Shown here: piece by piece, positions 45,891 to 57,400 of the stretch | How positions within the stretch are numbered: position 1 is the first letter of the stretch | How the letters are laid out: each line of letters begins with the position of its first letter | Assembly (NCBI GenBank): GCA_035578905.1 | Contig: JAQJVL010000677.1 | Coordinates: forward strand, 1 to 64,000 | Direction: 5' to 3' | DNA from: Stictocephala bisonia | Lineage: Eukaryota > Arthropoda > Insecta > Hemiptera > Membracidae | DNA: 64,000 bases | The notes under the pieces: model-generated | Databases searched by the model: none | Seen by the model: only the letters and a program-made list of their open reading frames with translations | What the model was told of the DNA's origin: nothing | Translations under genes and position numbers: made by a program

Positions 45891-48675
45891 TGGTTGAACT
45901 AACACGGAATGCATGTATTGTCAGATCATTTTGTTCAATTATGCATGCTGTGCAAAGAAATTTCACCAGGGTTCCTAGTCCAGTCTGTTAAGTACCAAGA
46001 TGTGTTGGTCTTTTTACTAAAATGCATTTTTTTAAATCACTTTAATAAAGTGATGGTGTTGTTACAATATATCAATCATGTTTTGAAAAGCAAGGACACA
46101 TTCCTTCACGGCATTTTATTTAAATTTTAATCAAATTATTCCGAAGTGATTTTGTATGTAAATATTTGGTATGTTAAACCCATTTAATTTGCATACTTTA
46201 ATAAGCTTTTTACAAGATTGCTTCAATTATTAATTTGTTTTGGTCTTCCATCAATATGTCAAAATCATAAAATTGATTAGGAGTGCAATAGACTTAAACC
46301 TTACGCATTGGTCTGGATATACATTTTTTGACTTTGGACTTGAGATAATGGTACTCTGTAACAAATCATCACTAAACTAATGATTCCATCTTCTGCATCT
46401 ACCATAAATGTGATACACAGAAATTGATTATTCATCTCTATGTTTTAATCATATTACTTTCCTTAGTCAATTTTCTAAACTTGAAACTTAAACGATTATA
46501 CACATTAATTCTGCTGGTACTAACAAAGTTACAAATTATTATACTATGTAGGCCTACACAGTTATTAAACTTTTTACAAATGCTATTGATATGTTTGCTA
46601 AATTCTGATCTTTCAGTTTTGGCCTAATTTGATACCAAATAATAGTATTGCAAATATCTTAAGCTTGTACATATGTAACATAGTACATATCAACCTCTTG
46701 AGTATTCATAATCAAATTGACAAATGGTCATTTAAGATATTCTGCTTTCTTATTATTTACATATGACTTATCCTTTATCAATTACAGCTTGAAAATGGTA
46801 ATTTATTTAAGACTTTGATTAAATGATTTGACGTATCTAACTTTTGTTACCAACCTTCATTTTACTGTCACAACTTTATGTTCTTTTTTTGTCAAAATGT
46901 TAGAGCTCCATACATAAGGTGAACATAAGATTTTAAAAATTAGCAAATTATGTTGTAATTTCTCAAGTTTTGCTTTCAGTATAACTATAATCAGAAGCGA
47001 ACTGTTTTGTACTGATTGTGAATTGAATAACTGAAGAAGGATAACTGAATACTTGGTACACTGGGTATCGTATACCTGTGATATACAGTTATTCATTAGA
47101 AGAACTGTAGTCATCTTTATTTATCCGAGTCTTTCCAACTAAACGGTGGACTGATAATGTTAGGAGCAATCCCCTTCTAACATCATTCTATGTGGTTTTC
47201 TCACCCTCCTCCTCTGTACAAACATCACCTATCATTGCCACTACAGAAAGCACTTTTTTTTGGTTATTGATTTTGTTTTTGTTTAGTAATTTGTTTGTCC
47301 AAGGAAAACTAAACTTACATGTAATAAAATCCTTTATTTATTCAAACAAATTTTAAGAATATTGACTTAAATTTATAACTGATGAGTTTAGTAATATGTA
47401 ATAACGTATTACTATAAAAAAATGTATATACGGTGATAAACATTGTAATATTATTTATTTATAATCGGGTCTAAATCATGAATTGTGCTAGTCTAAAATG
47501 TTGCTTGTGTCCTTGATTTTTCAAATTTGGAACTTTGTTTACAGGGTTCAAATTTGATTTAGAGTATTAGAAAGCTCTGTTTTGTGTGAATAGTATATAT
47601 ATGCCTTATTAAATATAAATTGTATTGTTGATTAGAAGAAATTGTATTATGTATATTTACCCTTGACTTTTCATGTCTTTCACAGTCTTTTAAAGCTGTC
47701 ATGTGGTGTCCACGTATGGCTGCTCAGGGTTGTATCAGTTGAGTGGACTAGGTTGATATAATTCATTGTTCTAGAATCATGAGATATCTAATAAGAAAAT
47801 CTATTATGATTCCTTTGCTTTCTACTCGCCTCACCAAAGTCCTAATTCTTTTGTAGAAAATGGTTAAAAATGTTTATACAATGCTATATTTTGAGACGAT
47901 AAAATTTTTTTCTACAACTCATTTTTTACAACAAAAACAATCAGTGAACTGAGTTTTTACCAAAAAATTTGTTAATTTTTTATAACTTTATTTCAAATGC
48001 ATTTTTATGCTGAATATTGGTTTCGCTTGAGAATTATTATTTCAACCTACAATACACTGTTCACTAGCTAACCTAATATTAATTCAGGTTAATATCAGCC
48101 CACTGACCATCTCTCCAGAGGCAATATACAAATTTAAATTTAGTGATTAGTCATTCCTGCTATAATTAGTATGCATTTGGTTGCATTTTGTGGTTTGCTG
48201 CAAAAATAGTGTTATTGCCCAAATTCGTGAAAAATGACTGTTGTAGGGTACATGTTTAGCCCAAAAACACATAATTTTAATAAAGATATTGTAACAATCA
48301 TGTCAAATAGCAAAAATATATTTAAAATACAGCAAGTTGAAAACGGGGTTAACAAATTTTTTTATTAAGAAATTTTTTCACTGCAAATAAATTGTTCTCT
48401 CATGAAAATATACCCCATTTTAGTCATATCATAAGAGTGATTGTATTTTGTTGGGTGAATGGAAAAGCACAATTACTCTCAGTTAATGAGGTACAAAAAA
48501 CGCTGATTGAAAACATACTGCAGATCGTCAAAGGCCAACATCGTGTGTGAGTCATCACATATCTGTCAATGAGTGATGGTCTTCGATGTCTCTTGTATTA
48601 GTGAATAGGGAGACAGACTTAGAAGGTAAACACTGTTAAGGATTTAAAAATGAATGTTTTAAGTCATGTGAAATT
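45891..48675. other. Intergenic, or long Tango1 3' UTR
   Basis: AT-rich with no coding signal that I trust and no recognised repeats. Confidence 0.35.
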
Positions 48676-49769
48676 AACAAGCTAGAGTGGGGAATGGTGT
48701 TGTTGGCGTCTGCATCAATCCTTCTGTATATGTACCCTGTATGGTGCCAAACAAAGGTGACTGGTAGCTGAACTGTCTCCAAGCTATGTCATCTACCAAC
48801 CAATAAGTAAACAAGCTAGAGTGGGGAATGGTGGAGTTTGCATCAATCCTTCTGTATATGTACCCTGTATGGTGCCAAACAAAGGTGACTGGTAGCTGAA
48901 CTGTCTCCAAGCTATGTACCAACCAATAAGTAAACAAGCTAGAGTGGGGAATGGTGGAGTTTGCATCAATCCTTCTGTATATGTACCCTGTATGGTGCCA
49001 AACAAAGGTGACTGGTAGCTGAACTGTCTCCAAGCTATGTCATCTACCAACCAATAAGTAAACAAGCTAGAGTGGGGAATGGTGGAGTTTGCATCAATCC
49101 TTCTGTATATGTACCCTGTATGGTGCCAAACAAAGGTGACTGGTAGCTGAACTGTCTCCAAGCTATGTCATCTACCAACCAATAAGTAAACAAGCTAGAG
49201 TGGGGAATGGTGTTGTTGGCGTTTGCATCAATCCTTCTGTATATGTACCCTGTATGGTGCCAAACAAAGGTGACTGGTAGCTGAACTGTCTCCAAGCTAT
49301 GTCATCTACCAACCAATAAGTAAACAAGCTAGAGTGGGGAATGGTGTTGTTGGCGTTTGCATCAATCCTTCTGTATATGTACCCTGTATGGTGCCAAACA
49401 AAGGTGACTGGTAGCTTTCGGTGTATATGTACCCTGTATGGTGCCAAACAAAGGTGACTGGTAGCTGAACTGTCTCCAAGCTATGTCATCTACCAACCAA
49501 TAAGTAAACAAGCTAGAGTGGGGAATGGGTGGAGTTTGCATCAATCCTTCTGTATATGTACCCTGTATGGTGCCAAACAAAGGTGACTGGTAGCTGAACT
49601 GTCTCCAAGCTATGTCATCTACCAACCAATAAGTAAACAAGCTAGAGTGGGGAATGGTGTTGTTGGCGTCTGCATCAATCCTGTATATGTACCCTGTATG
49701 GTGCCAAACAAAGGTGACTGGTAGCTGAACTGTCTCCAAGCTATGTCATCTACCAACCAATAAGTAAAC
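48676..49769. repeat. Tandem array, eight copies of a ~128-bp unit
   Basis: Copies begin at GCTAGAGTGGGGAATGG near 48681, 48815, 48938, 49066, 49194, 49328, 49512 and 49641. Spacings are 134, 123, 128, 128, 134, 184 and 129 bp. Two unit types alternate: one with TGTTGTTGGCGT (134 bp) and one with TGGAGTT (128 bp). The 184-bp step contains a 50-bp internal duplication of the TATATGTACCCTGTATGG part. Copies are nearly identical. Overlapping long frames on the - strand arise only because the unit lacks stops in two frames, so I do not call a protein. Confidence 0.95.
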
Positions 49770-50043
49770 AATTGCATTTATATATTTTATTTCCAGTGTT
49801 TGTTTTATCCAATTTTATTGATTATTTGCTCCAAACATATTTTTATTACTCTTTGCACTGTGTTAGAACATATAACCCCACAACAGTCATTAAACTTACT
49901 TTTTCTTATCAATACAAAACATTTTCATAATATTGCAACTGCCTGAATTTCTTAGGTTTTGGTAGGGACATAAAGCAGGCTTATGTTTTTGAAAATTCCT
50001 TTTGTGGTAAGTCATTTTTAAGTGAGACAGACACACACATACT
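49770..50043. other. Intergenic spacer
   Basis: Nothing recognised. Confidence 0.3.
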
Positions 50044-50132
50044 GAAAGGTGAAGCATAAAATAACATTTATTAAAAGTACAGAGACGAAAGGTGAAGCAT
50101 AAAATAACCTTTATTTAAAGTACAGAGATATT
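50044..50132. repeat. Two-copy tandem duplication (~45 bp)
   Basis: GAAAGGTGAAGCATAAAATA followed by ACATTTATT/CCTTTATTT and AAAGTACAGAGA occurs twice in a row. Confidence 0.85.
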
Positions 50133-52234
50133 TAAAATCCACTGGCATTATCATCTGTCCATCACAGAAGATGGTTAATAGAAGACTTATAGTCATTTTC
50201 TTGAGTTCAAAGCATTATACTCAATGTGTTTTCTATAAAATATATCATCTAAAAGAATGAAATTTATACAATACTTATGTTAACTATTCAGACTTGATTC
50301 CAGGGGAAATTAATGTAAAAAGATTTCAACAACATACATTTATTGTTCTTGTAGACATTCAAGGTACAGTTTCCTTTTTTATAAAATATAAATTTTACAA
50401 CAATTCAAATCAGGCCTGTTTTAGGATTTTTGTATCTAAAAATAGATTCTAGAAAATGCTTGTATTTTCAGAAAACAAGACCATTGTTTGCGTATGCGTG
50501 GGCTTTTTATATTGTGAACCCTACCCGTCCTATGATAAACCACCTATATTTTATGGATTACTAATTTGCAAGACAAACAATATCTAGAATTGCAATTAAC
50601 AAGAGGCAGAAGCTGCTATTTATACAGAAGTAGTAGGGATGTGGCAATGTACGATCAAACAGACACAGTATACAAATTTCAAGTAACATATTACTATGAA
50701 ATTGATCGTATTTTATTTCCTTGGTTATTTATCTATGTTATTTCGTAAAAATCTAATCCGAAAAAGTTGTAAAATAAATTATTGCATAGCATCAAAAGTC
50801 CGTATTAGCTACAACTACGAACTTCCAATACAGTCTGTTAAGAGTTCAATTATTCAACTTTCAATGTAGGTCCACAATTTAGACGTGCAAATTAGACGCA
50901 TAACTGAACTTTCAGATCTAAGATTAAATCAAAAATTTCATGTTTGATTCTGATAAGAAATTATGTTAAGGTTTTAGTCTCGCTTTACACTTTAACATGA
51001 TCACCCATACATGTACAATAGTATTTAACCATCCAGCCACATATAATGGTTCTTCAGCCCACTCATATTAATACAACTTTAATAGCTAAAGTTATAATTT
51101 TACTAAAGAAAGCTGACAATTTTGAATATGTGTATTGCCACAGAGAAGAATAAGGAAACGGAGCATTTAACAGTGCGCTAAATGTGTATCGAGTAGTTAG
51201 TTCTCTGTTTTAGTGGACTTATAGAAGGGACAGCATCTTGTCAGTTCCTTCCTTACTCCTCCCAAGTTCTCAAGGATAAATATGGTAATTATTACTTCAG
51301 ATATATAAAGATGAACATTGGTTATAATCTGTTAGTAACTGCCTTTGAGAAGTTTGTTGTGGTCATAAGAAAGTGACCTCTGTTTCTTTTTCTCTATGAT
51401 GCTGCTAAGAAACTAAAGAGCATTATCAGCCATCTGCTTAGAAGTGGATTGTATAAACAAACATATTTCAGTCAAAAACTCTTAAAAAATAGTTGTATTG
51501 TTTATTTTTGCTCCGAAATATTCTTCATCTTCTCTTGAATATCATACCGTAATTTTTTATTCTAAATAATTAAGGTTATTAGTAAAATGGGCCTGATTTA
51601 AATTTTATCACCACTCATCTCAAGTATTTTGCTTCTCAAACATACCTTAAAATTGCTTTGTTCTAAATAATATTCCCTCATAACATTTTTATTGTTTTTC
51701 TTATCTAGCATATTTGTAAATTTCTCAGCACTAATAGAAAAAACATCTCGTACAACATAATAACAGAATTATTTATGAATTATTTTTAATTTGAAATATT
51801 ATAGTACTTTTTTACACATTAAGCTATTTATTTTTCCAATAACAAAATTGACCATTTTTGCAAAATTTGTTGAACAATTCAATAATGACAAAACTTGGGT
51901 AAGTAGTAATTGTGAAAATGACTTGTTCAACTTTTTAGGCACTTAAGTAGTACAGTGAAATAATTTTTGTAATAATAATGTCCAAGTTATGAAATGAAAT
52001 GTTCATAATTAATTTCTGTCAGTTAAATAACATTGTTTTGAATAAAACTTTAACTTTTATATTTGTCAGACTTCTGGATGTAATTATTGAAATACTTGAA
52101 ATTATTGATTATAAAATATATTAAATCAAATAATTTTATATAGACATTAAAATTAATTGATTGTACCATTTCAAAATGCCCCAGTCCAAACAGGTCTAAA
52201 ATACATAACATGTCTCAATTTACAATAACAGTTT
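50133..52234. other. Intergenic, no gene seen
   Basis: AT-rich. Frames are short and unconvincing. Confidence 0.35.
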
Positions 52235-52324
52235 TAGTATATTAGAGAGATAGGGTATCAGCAAACTTACCTTAGAAGACAAGTTCACTAACACCAGAGT
52301 AGTAGTAACATACACAAAAGAAAC

Positions 52325-52372
52325 ACAAAATCACACAAATTTTCTGTGCCACTGGCACTTTCTTCAGGTGAG
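52325..52372 (-). ncRNA. Hammerhead-like motif, left arm of the foldback
   Basis: The - strand copy of the same motif: CTGAAGA at 52367-52361, a GTGCC/GGCAC helix and GAAA at 52344-52341. Core identical to the right-arm motif, opposite strand. Confidence 0.4.
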
Positions 52373-52767
52373 TAAAGAGAGATAGAGAGAGAAACTGATA
52401 GGGCTTCCACTATTGTTGGGTAGGTGGCAGTGGTGGGGAGTGTAAATCCATACATCAACATTCAGGTATTGATGCAGTTTTTTCAGTTGGTATATATATG
52501 AAGTTTGCTGATGGGGAAGGGGTTCAGGAGAAGAGGTCTATCTTATGTTCAGATTAGGTCTATCTTATGTTCAGAGGTCTATCCTAATCTGAACTCTGAA
52601 CATAAGATAGACCTCTTCCCCTCAACCCCTTCCCCATAAGCAAACTTCATATATATACCAACTGAAAAAAAACTGCATCAATACCTGAGTGTTGCTCTAT
52701 GGATGTACAACTGAAACCACTGCCACCTACCCAACAATAGTGGAAGCCATATCAGTCTCTCTCTTTA

Positions 52768-52820
52768 CTCACCTGAAGAAAGTGCCAGTGGCACAGAAAA
52801 TTTGTGTGATTTTGTGTTAC
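52768..52820 (+). ncRNA. Hammerhead-like motif, right arm of the foldback
   Basis: Core CTGAAGA (52773-52779), then helix GTGCC/GGCAC (52782-52786 with 52790-52794) with a 3-nt loop, then GAAA (52796-52799). AAAT and ATTT flank a short loop as a possible helix III, and CAC before the core may pair with GTG after it as helix I. The order of core boxes fits a hammerhead, but two extra A's before helix II, one after it and an imprecise cleavage triplet make activity doubtful. Confidence 0.4.
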
Positions 52821-52890
52821 TACTACTCTGGCGTTAGTGAACTTGTCTTCTAAGGTAAGTTTGCTGATGTCCTATCTCTCGAATATACTA

Positions 52891-53410
52891 ATTCCTGGCC
52901 TAGTGCCCTTAAACCTAACAATAACAGTTTTATAAATAGAAACTAATAAATTACATCAAAATGTATGTAAATCAAATAAAAATATACTTAGCTAGCAATA
53001 TTAATCTAATGTAATCCTAAACATTTCGACATTTACAAAGGAGTACATATCATTAGTGTATATTTATATGGTGAAATACAAACCCAATATATAAAACTCA
53101 GTACAATTTCAGCTGACTCTATCACTAAGAATATACGCTGCTAACATTACAGTAGCACATAAAGGATCCAGCCTTTAACATTCAAGCTTTGTTGTCTAGT
53201 GAGAGATCATGTATTTACAGAATGTTTTGGATCAGCTGAAGAAGTAAGTCGGAGATTACATCATATAGTTCAAGCTGAGAAAAGTATATCAGAAGACTTT
53301 AAAGACATATAGGTATTATTTAACAACTGTTATAAATTAGGATTTAATGAATGACATAATTAGGAATCAAAGTTAATATGTGTTCAATCAATTGAGTGGT
53401 CAACTACAAC
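52891..53410. other. Intergenic, no gene seen
   Basis: AT-rich, nothing recognised. Confidence 0.3.
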
Positions 53411-53910
53411 TGCAAGTAGGCTATTAGATTTTGTCTGTTTATATTTTTAGCTGATAACATGTTTTGAATTATTGAAAAAAGCTTTACTTACAAATTTGGT
53501 CTAAATTATGTACCTTTTGACTGTTGCTAAGCAATAAAATAAAATTTGTGGAGTAATTGTTTACTAGTTGCAGTGAAAATAATTTTTTTGTTAAAAATGT
53601 TGTTTTTCAAAAAAATTCGGTTTTAGAATTATATATTTTTTTTATGTATAATTTAGTCCAAAATATTTGAAAATGACTTTTTTTTGTTTGTAAGGATACA
53701 AACAACAAAAAACAAACAACAAATAATATTCTTCCTATTTAAAATTTTTCAAAAATTCTTCTTGTATCCGTTTTTTTGTTAGAAATTCAATTTTGTTCCA
53801 ATAAATATATATAATTAAAAAATTTTGAAAATAAAAATATATGTTTTATTTTATATTAATCTATACTTTAGTCATTGAAGAAACAAAGAAAAAATACATC
53901 AGCTTTTTGG
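53411..53910. repeat. Second copy of the piggyBac-type element interior
   Basis: Same orientation and almost the same sequence as 44487-44987, with a handful of differences over 500 bp. The CCCTTT ends and the GC palindromes are absent, so this is a fragment. Confidence 0.9.
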
Positions 53911-54300
53911 TTAAATGATGCAATACGAAATTATTAAGAGATGTCAGACATTTTTAAAATAAGGTTCTAAATGGTAAGAAACCATATAAGAATAAACTAT
54001 AACTTATCTTATTTTTCTACTTTCATTATTAATTATACCGTACTAAATCGGCTTAGCCAATATTATTAAAAATATTCTTTTTTTACTCATAGTGACTTAG
54101 TATTCAAACCAACTTTGAAAGATTTGCAGGCCTTTTATAAGCGTAAGGTCAGAGCTTTCCCAGCATGTAAAAGAAAATATTTAAACCAAAACTATTTCTC
54201 AGCCTGAAATAGTTTCCACTAGCTTAAAGCATTCACACGACAGATAACAGAATAGGCATCATATAAATATCTGTACAGTATAAAATATGAACACCATAGT

Positions 54301-54434
54301 TTACAAGTACATTCCATTGACGAGGAAATCTGCATCATGGGCGTATGGAGATTTGGAACCTCGTCGCATCCTCCGTCTCACCATTCTCATGCGACAGCCT
54401 ACTAGCACAAGCATGATGCCAGTCACACACAAAC
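54301..54434 (-). CDS. Membrane protein last exon: second half of TM helix and tail
   Basis: 134 nt; acceptor CCTGTTGGCAG. Encodes LCVTGIMLVLVGCRMRMVRR, RMRRGSKSPYAHDADFLVNG and MYL, stop TAA at 54303-54301. The splice junction lies inside the transmembrane helix. Cytoplasmic side is predicted from the Arg-rich positive-inside flank. Confidence 0.78.
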
Positions 54435-57400
54435 CTGCCAACAGGGCATAAATATGTTGAAGATGGAACTGAATTGGTTTTTGTGTATATAATTGTTAAA
54501 AATAACACAATTTAAAACCGATATTTAAAAATTTATTAGTGGGGCCTTTCAATAGTAAGGCTATCATTGTCACAATATCATAACAATATTTAATATTTGT
54601 GATGTGTCTGACACTCACAAATTTGTGATAAAAGATAAAACACTCAGTTTCCCGGATAAAAATCTCCGTACTCTTATTAATTTCATTTGAAAGATCTTCT
54701 ATTAATTAGCGCATTAAATATTGTTAGGATCTTCAAACAAGTAACAAGAATATAGTATAATTACAGAAAGTACAAGTATACTTAAAAAAGTATGATGTTA
54801 CGGTGATAAAACATGAGAAAAATAATGGCGCATCATGAAATCCTAGTTAGGAACCCTGTTCTAGAGTAACCTCCAACTGTTCCTATCAGCCAGTCTAAAA
54901 CATTCTAAATATCTGATCCCACCATACCTTTTAGCCTATCAAATACAGCTCAGGCCTCTTATCCATGAAAAATTCTAAAACCTGTATCATCTATAAACCA
55001 CTTTTATCAGCTCTACCATTTTCGTTAAATTTAAAATTCTTTGTTATTATACCCATGATTCCAGCAACATGTTATATATATGTCAGTCAAATGCAATTTC
55101 TGCCCATCTCAATACATAAGGTCTAACCACTGAAACCCTCTGCAAACTTATGAATTACTGCAAAGTCAATAACTCTGAAAAATCAGTTTCATACTATATT
55201 ACGAGCCACAATCAGCGTTTTGATAATTGTTTCACTGTCAAAGTAAATGAACCTCTCTGCGAAGTGCAATATTTCTCAACTCAGAGAATGGATATTGCAC
55301 ATTAGTAGAAGTCTAGGTGACCCCGCAAATCTTATTATGAGATAAAACCTAGCTTCTTCTCCAAACTAAGCAATGAAATAACAACAGTACACCTTATTAT
55401 ATAACAATAGAAACAGGGGCAAAACATTTTAGTATTATAGTGCTCAAAAGTTGCTACAATTAGGCCAGAGAGACTGCGACCTAAATAAGTGTGATGAACT
55501 GTACAAGTTTGTTTTGTTGTTATTTATTGTTTACAATATTATTCATTGTGTTAATGTTCCTATTAGTTGTTATATGAATAATGATTTTATTTGATTGCTC
55601 TAAATTTGATTCATCAGAGTGATCAAACCAACCAATGGTCACCAATGCTGATGAGCGGAGCTTGACTGTCAGCACGTGGCCTACTGTCCTGTAATATCTC
55701 ATCTAACAACCTCAAATATGACTGGGCATTCAATTGTATTGTGACTGAAGAAGGAACCAGCCCGAACAAATTGTATCTGTTTTTGTAATGTTTGTGTATC
55801 TAAAGTTTTTAATTTACCATTTATGCTGCTTTACTTTCATTTCACTTTTCAGCGAAATCCTACGACTTGTGCCCTAAAATTGCATTAAAGAAAATAGTCT
55901 ATAATTCTGACAGGCTTGTGCAATGTGCATTTTTATGAGTGATATTCAACACAAATAAATCTTTGCTGATTCCTCACCTAAATATAAAGCCCATAAATAA
56001 AGGTGATTCAGTTACCTTCATCAAAGTGGTAATCCAAGAAGCTAATTTTTTATAAACAACCATGTACTTCGCCTAGTACTCACCCATGGTCAACGAAAGG
56101 ATTGCCCCACGAGGGTTTACATTCTGACCTTCTCCCTCCGAGTCGAAAGAATTCTCCATCAGTGAAAGTTCCGCACTCAGTGTTTCCACTTTGCGGTGGG
56201 AATTGTGGTGATGCTCCGAATGGCGTTGTGCTTCTGAGGAAAGAATTACTAGAATTTTTATGATTAAGATAAAACACTCAGTTTTACAGATAAAAATCTC
56301 TGTACTATTATTAACTTCATTTTAAAGATATTTTATTGATTAGCACATTAAATATTGTTAGGATCTTCAAACAAGTAACAAAAATATAGTATAAGTACAG
56401 AAAGTACAAGTATACTTAAAAAAGTATGATACATTTTTGTACACTGTGATTTCCATATTCAGATCAGAGTTCATGTTTTTATGAGTCAATCCATTATACC
56501 AGAAACATTCTTGAGCAGTTGGACTTATTTTTAAATTACTTAAAAATATTAGATTAAAATATTGCATTACTCAACTGTATGAATATAACAATTAATTATT
56601 TCATCTAAACAGTAAATAATAATTTAGTATAGTTTATTACTAGTGTACAAACCATATTTATTTTATTTCATAACATGTTGTTTTTATTAATCAAACTTTA
56701 ACCTGTTAAGGAGTATCCACGTCAGTTGACATGCCAAGTGCCATGCCTTCATTGAGTATTTGGTGTACCATGAAATAGTACTTAGGGAGTAAGAAACATT
56801 TTTGTTTACTTTTTGTTAAAATTTGTTTACTTTACATCTACACAAATAAAGAAAATTGATTTAACAACAAAAAAATCCCCTTATCACAAAATTAAATTTT
56901 GTATACTACTACATAGTTCTCAAAACACATCTGTACACAAAAAAAATTAATTTTACAAACAGAACATTCACATGACTGTTTGTATATGAACGTTCTGTTT
57001 TTGTTTTGTCTGAAAGTGACAATAGGAGGATTTACTAGGAGTGTGATGAGTATAGATGAATGAGTAGTCAGTGTTACTAGGTAAGGTCTACTATTCCTTA
57101 GCTAGTAACACTGACAAGCGTAATCCTCAGTTCCCTTCCCTACATAACATGTGGACTCTGACTACTACCCAACATGGACACCCCAAACTTTACTAGTAGT
57201 TCTCATGTTAATGGCAACCATTAAGGGGACCCTGCGTCAGTATTAAGACAGTCATTCCAGCCCTATTTGGAATAATTTTACGCCCTTTCTGCGTGGGAGG
57301 AAGGGATAGAAATGTTATGATTTGTCCTAACTTTGCATAAACAAGCTTTGTTTATAAGATTCTCATAAAAGTTTGGGCATTTTATAATACAGTAGTATTT

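Larger units (their letters stand above)
52235..52890. repeat. Foldback: inverted dimer of a dispersed repeat
   Basis: Two arms of about 320 bp, starting TAGTATATT(A/C)GAGAGATAGG at each outer end, are near-complementary and meet near 52562, where AGGTCTATCTTATGTTCAGA occurs several times in both orientations. Each arm matches the single copy at 21957-22200. A transcript across it would fold into a long hairpin. Each arm also contains a hammerhead-like motif. Confidence 0.85.

Noticed and set aside
45639..45966. - strand frames over the Tango1 last exon
   Set aside because: Antisense shadows; the + strand reading has exact splice-phase continuity with the proline-rich exon.
48674..49739. Overlapping long - strand frames (METVQLPVTFVWHHTGYIYR...) as a repeat protein
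   Set aside because: They are translations of the tandem DNA unit; unit lengths that are not multiples of three rotate the frame, and there is no promoter, splice or domain evidence.
48676..49769. CRISPR array
   Set aside because: Units are contiguous, ~128 bp, without variable spacers, in an intron-bearing eukaryotic genome.
56080..56277. The FGASPQFPPQSGNTECGTF frame as the coding frame of this exon
   Set aside because: It stops at the donor and does not match the phases of neighbouring exons; the alternative frame joins both sides and completes a transmembrane helix.
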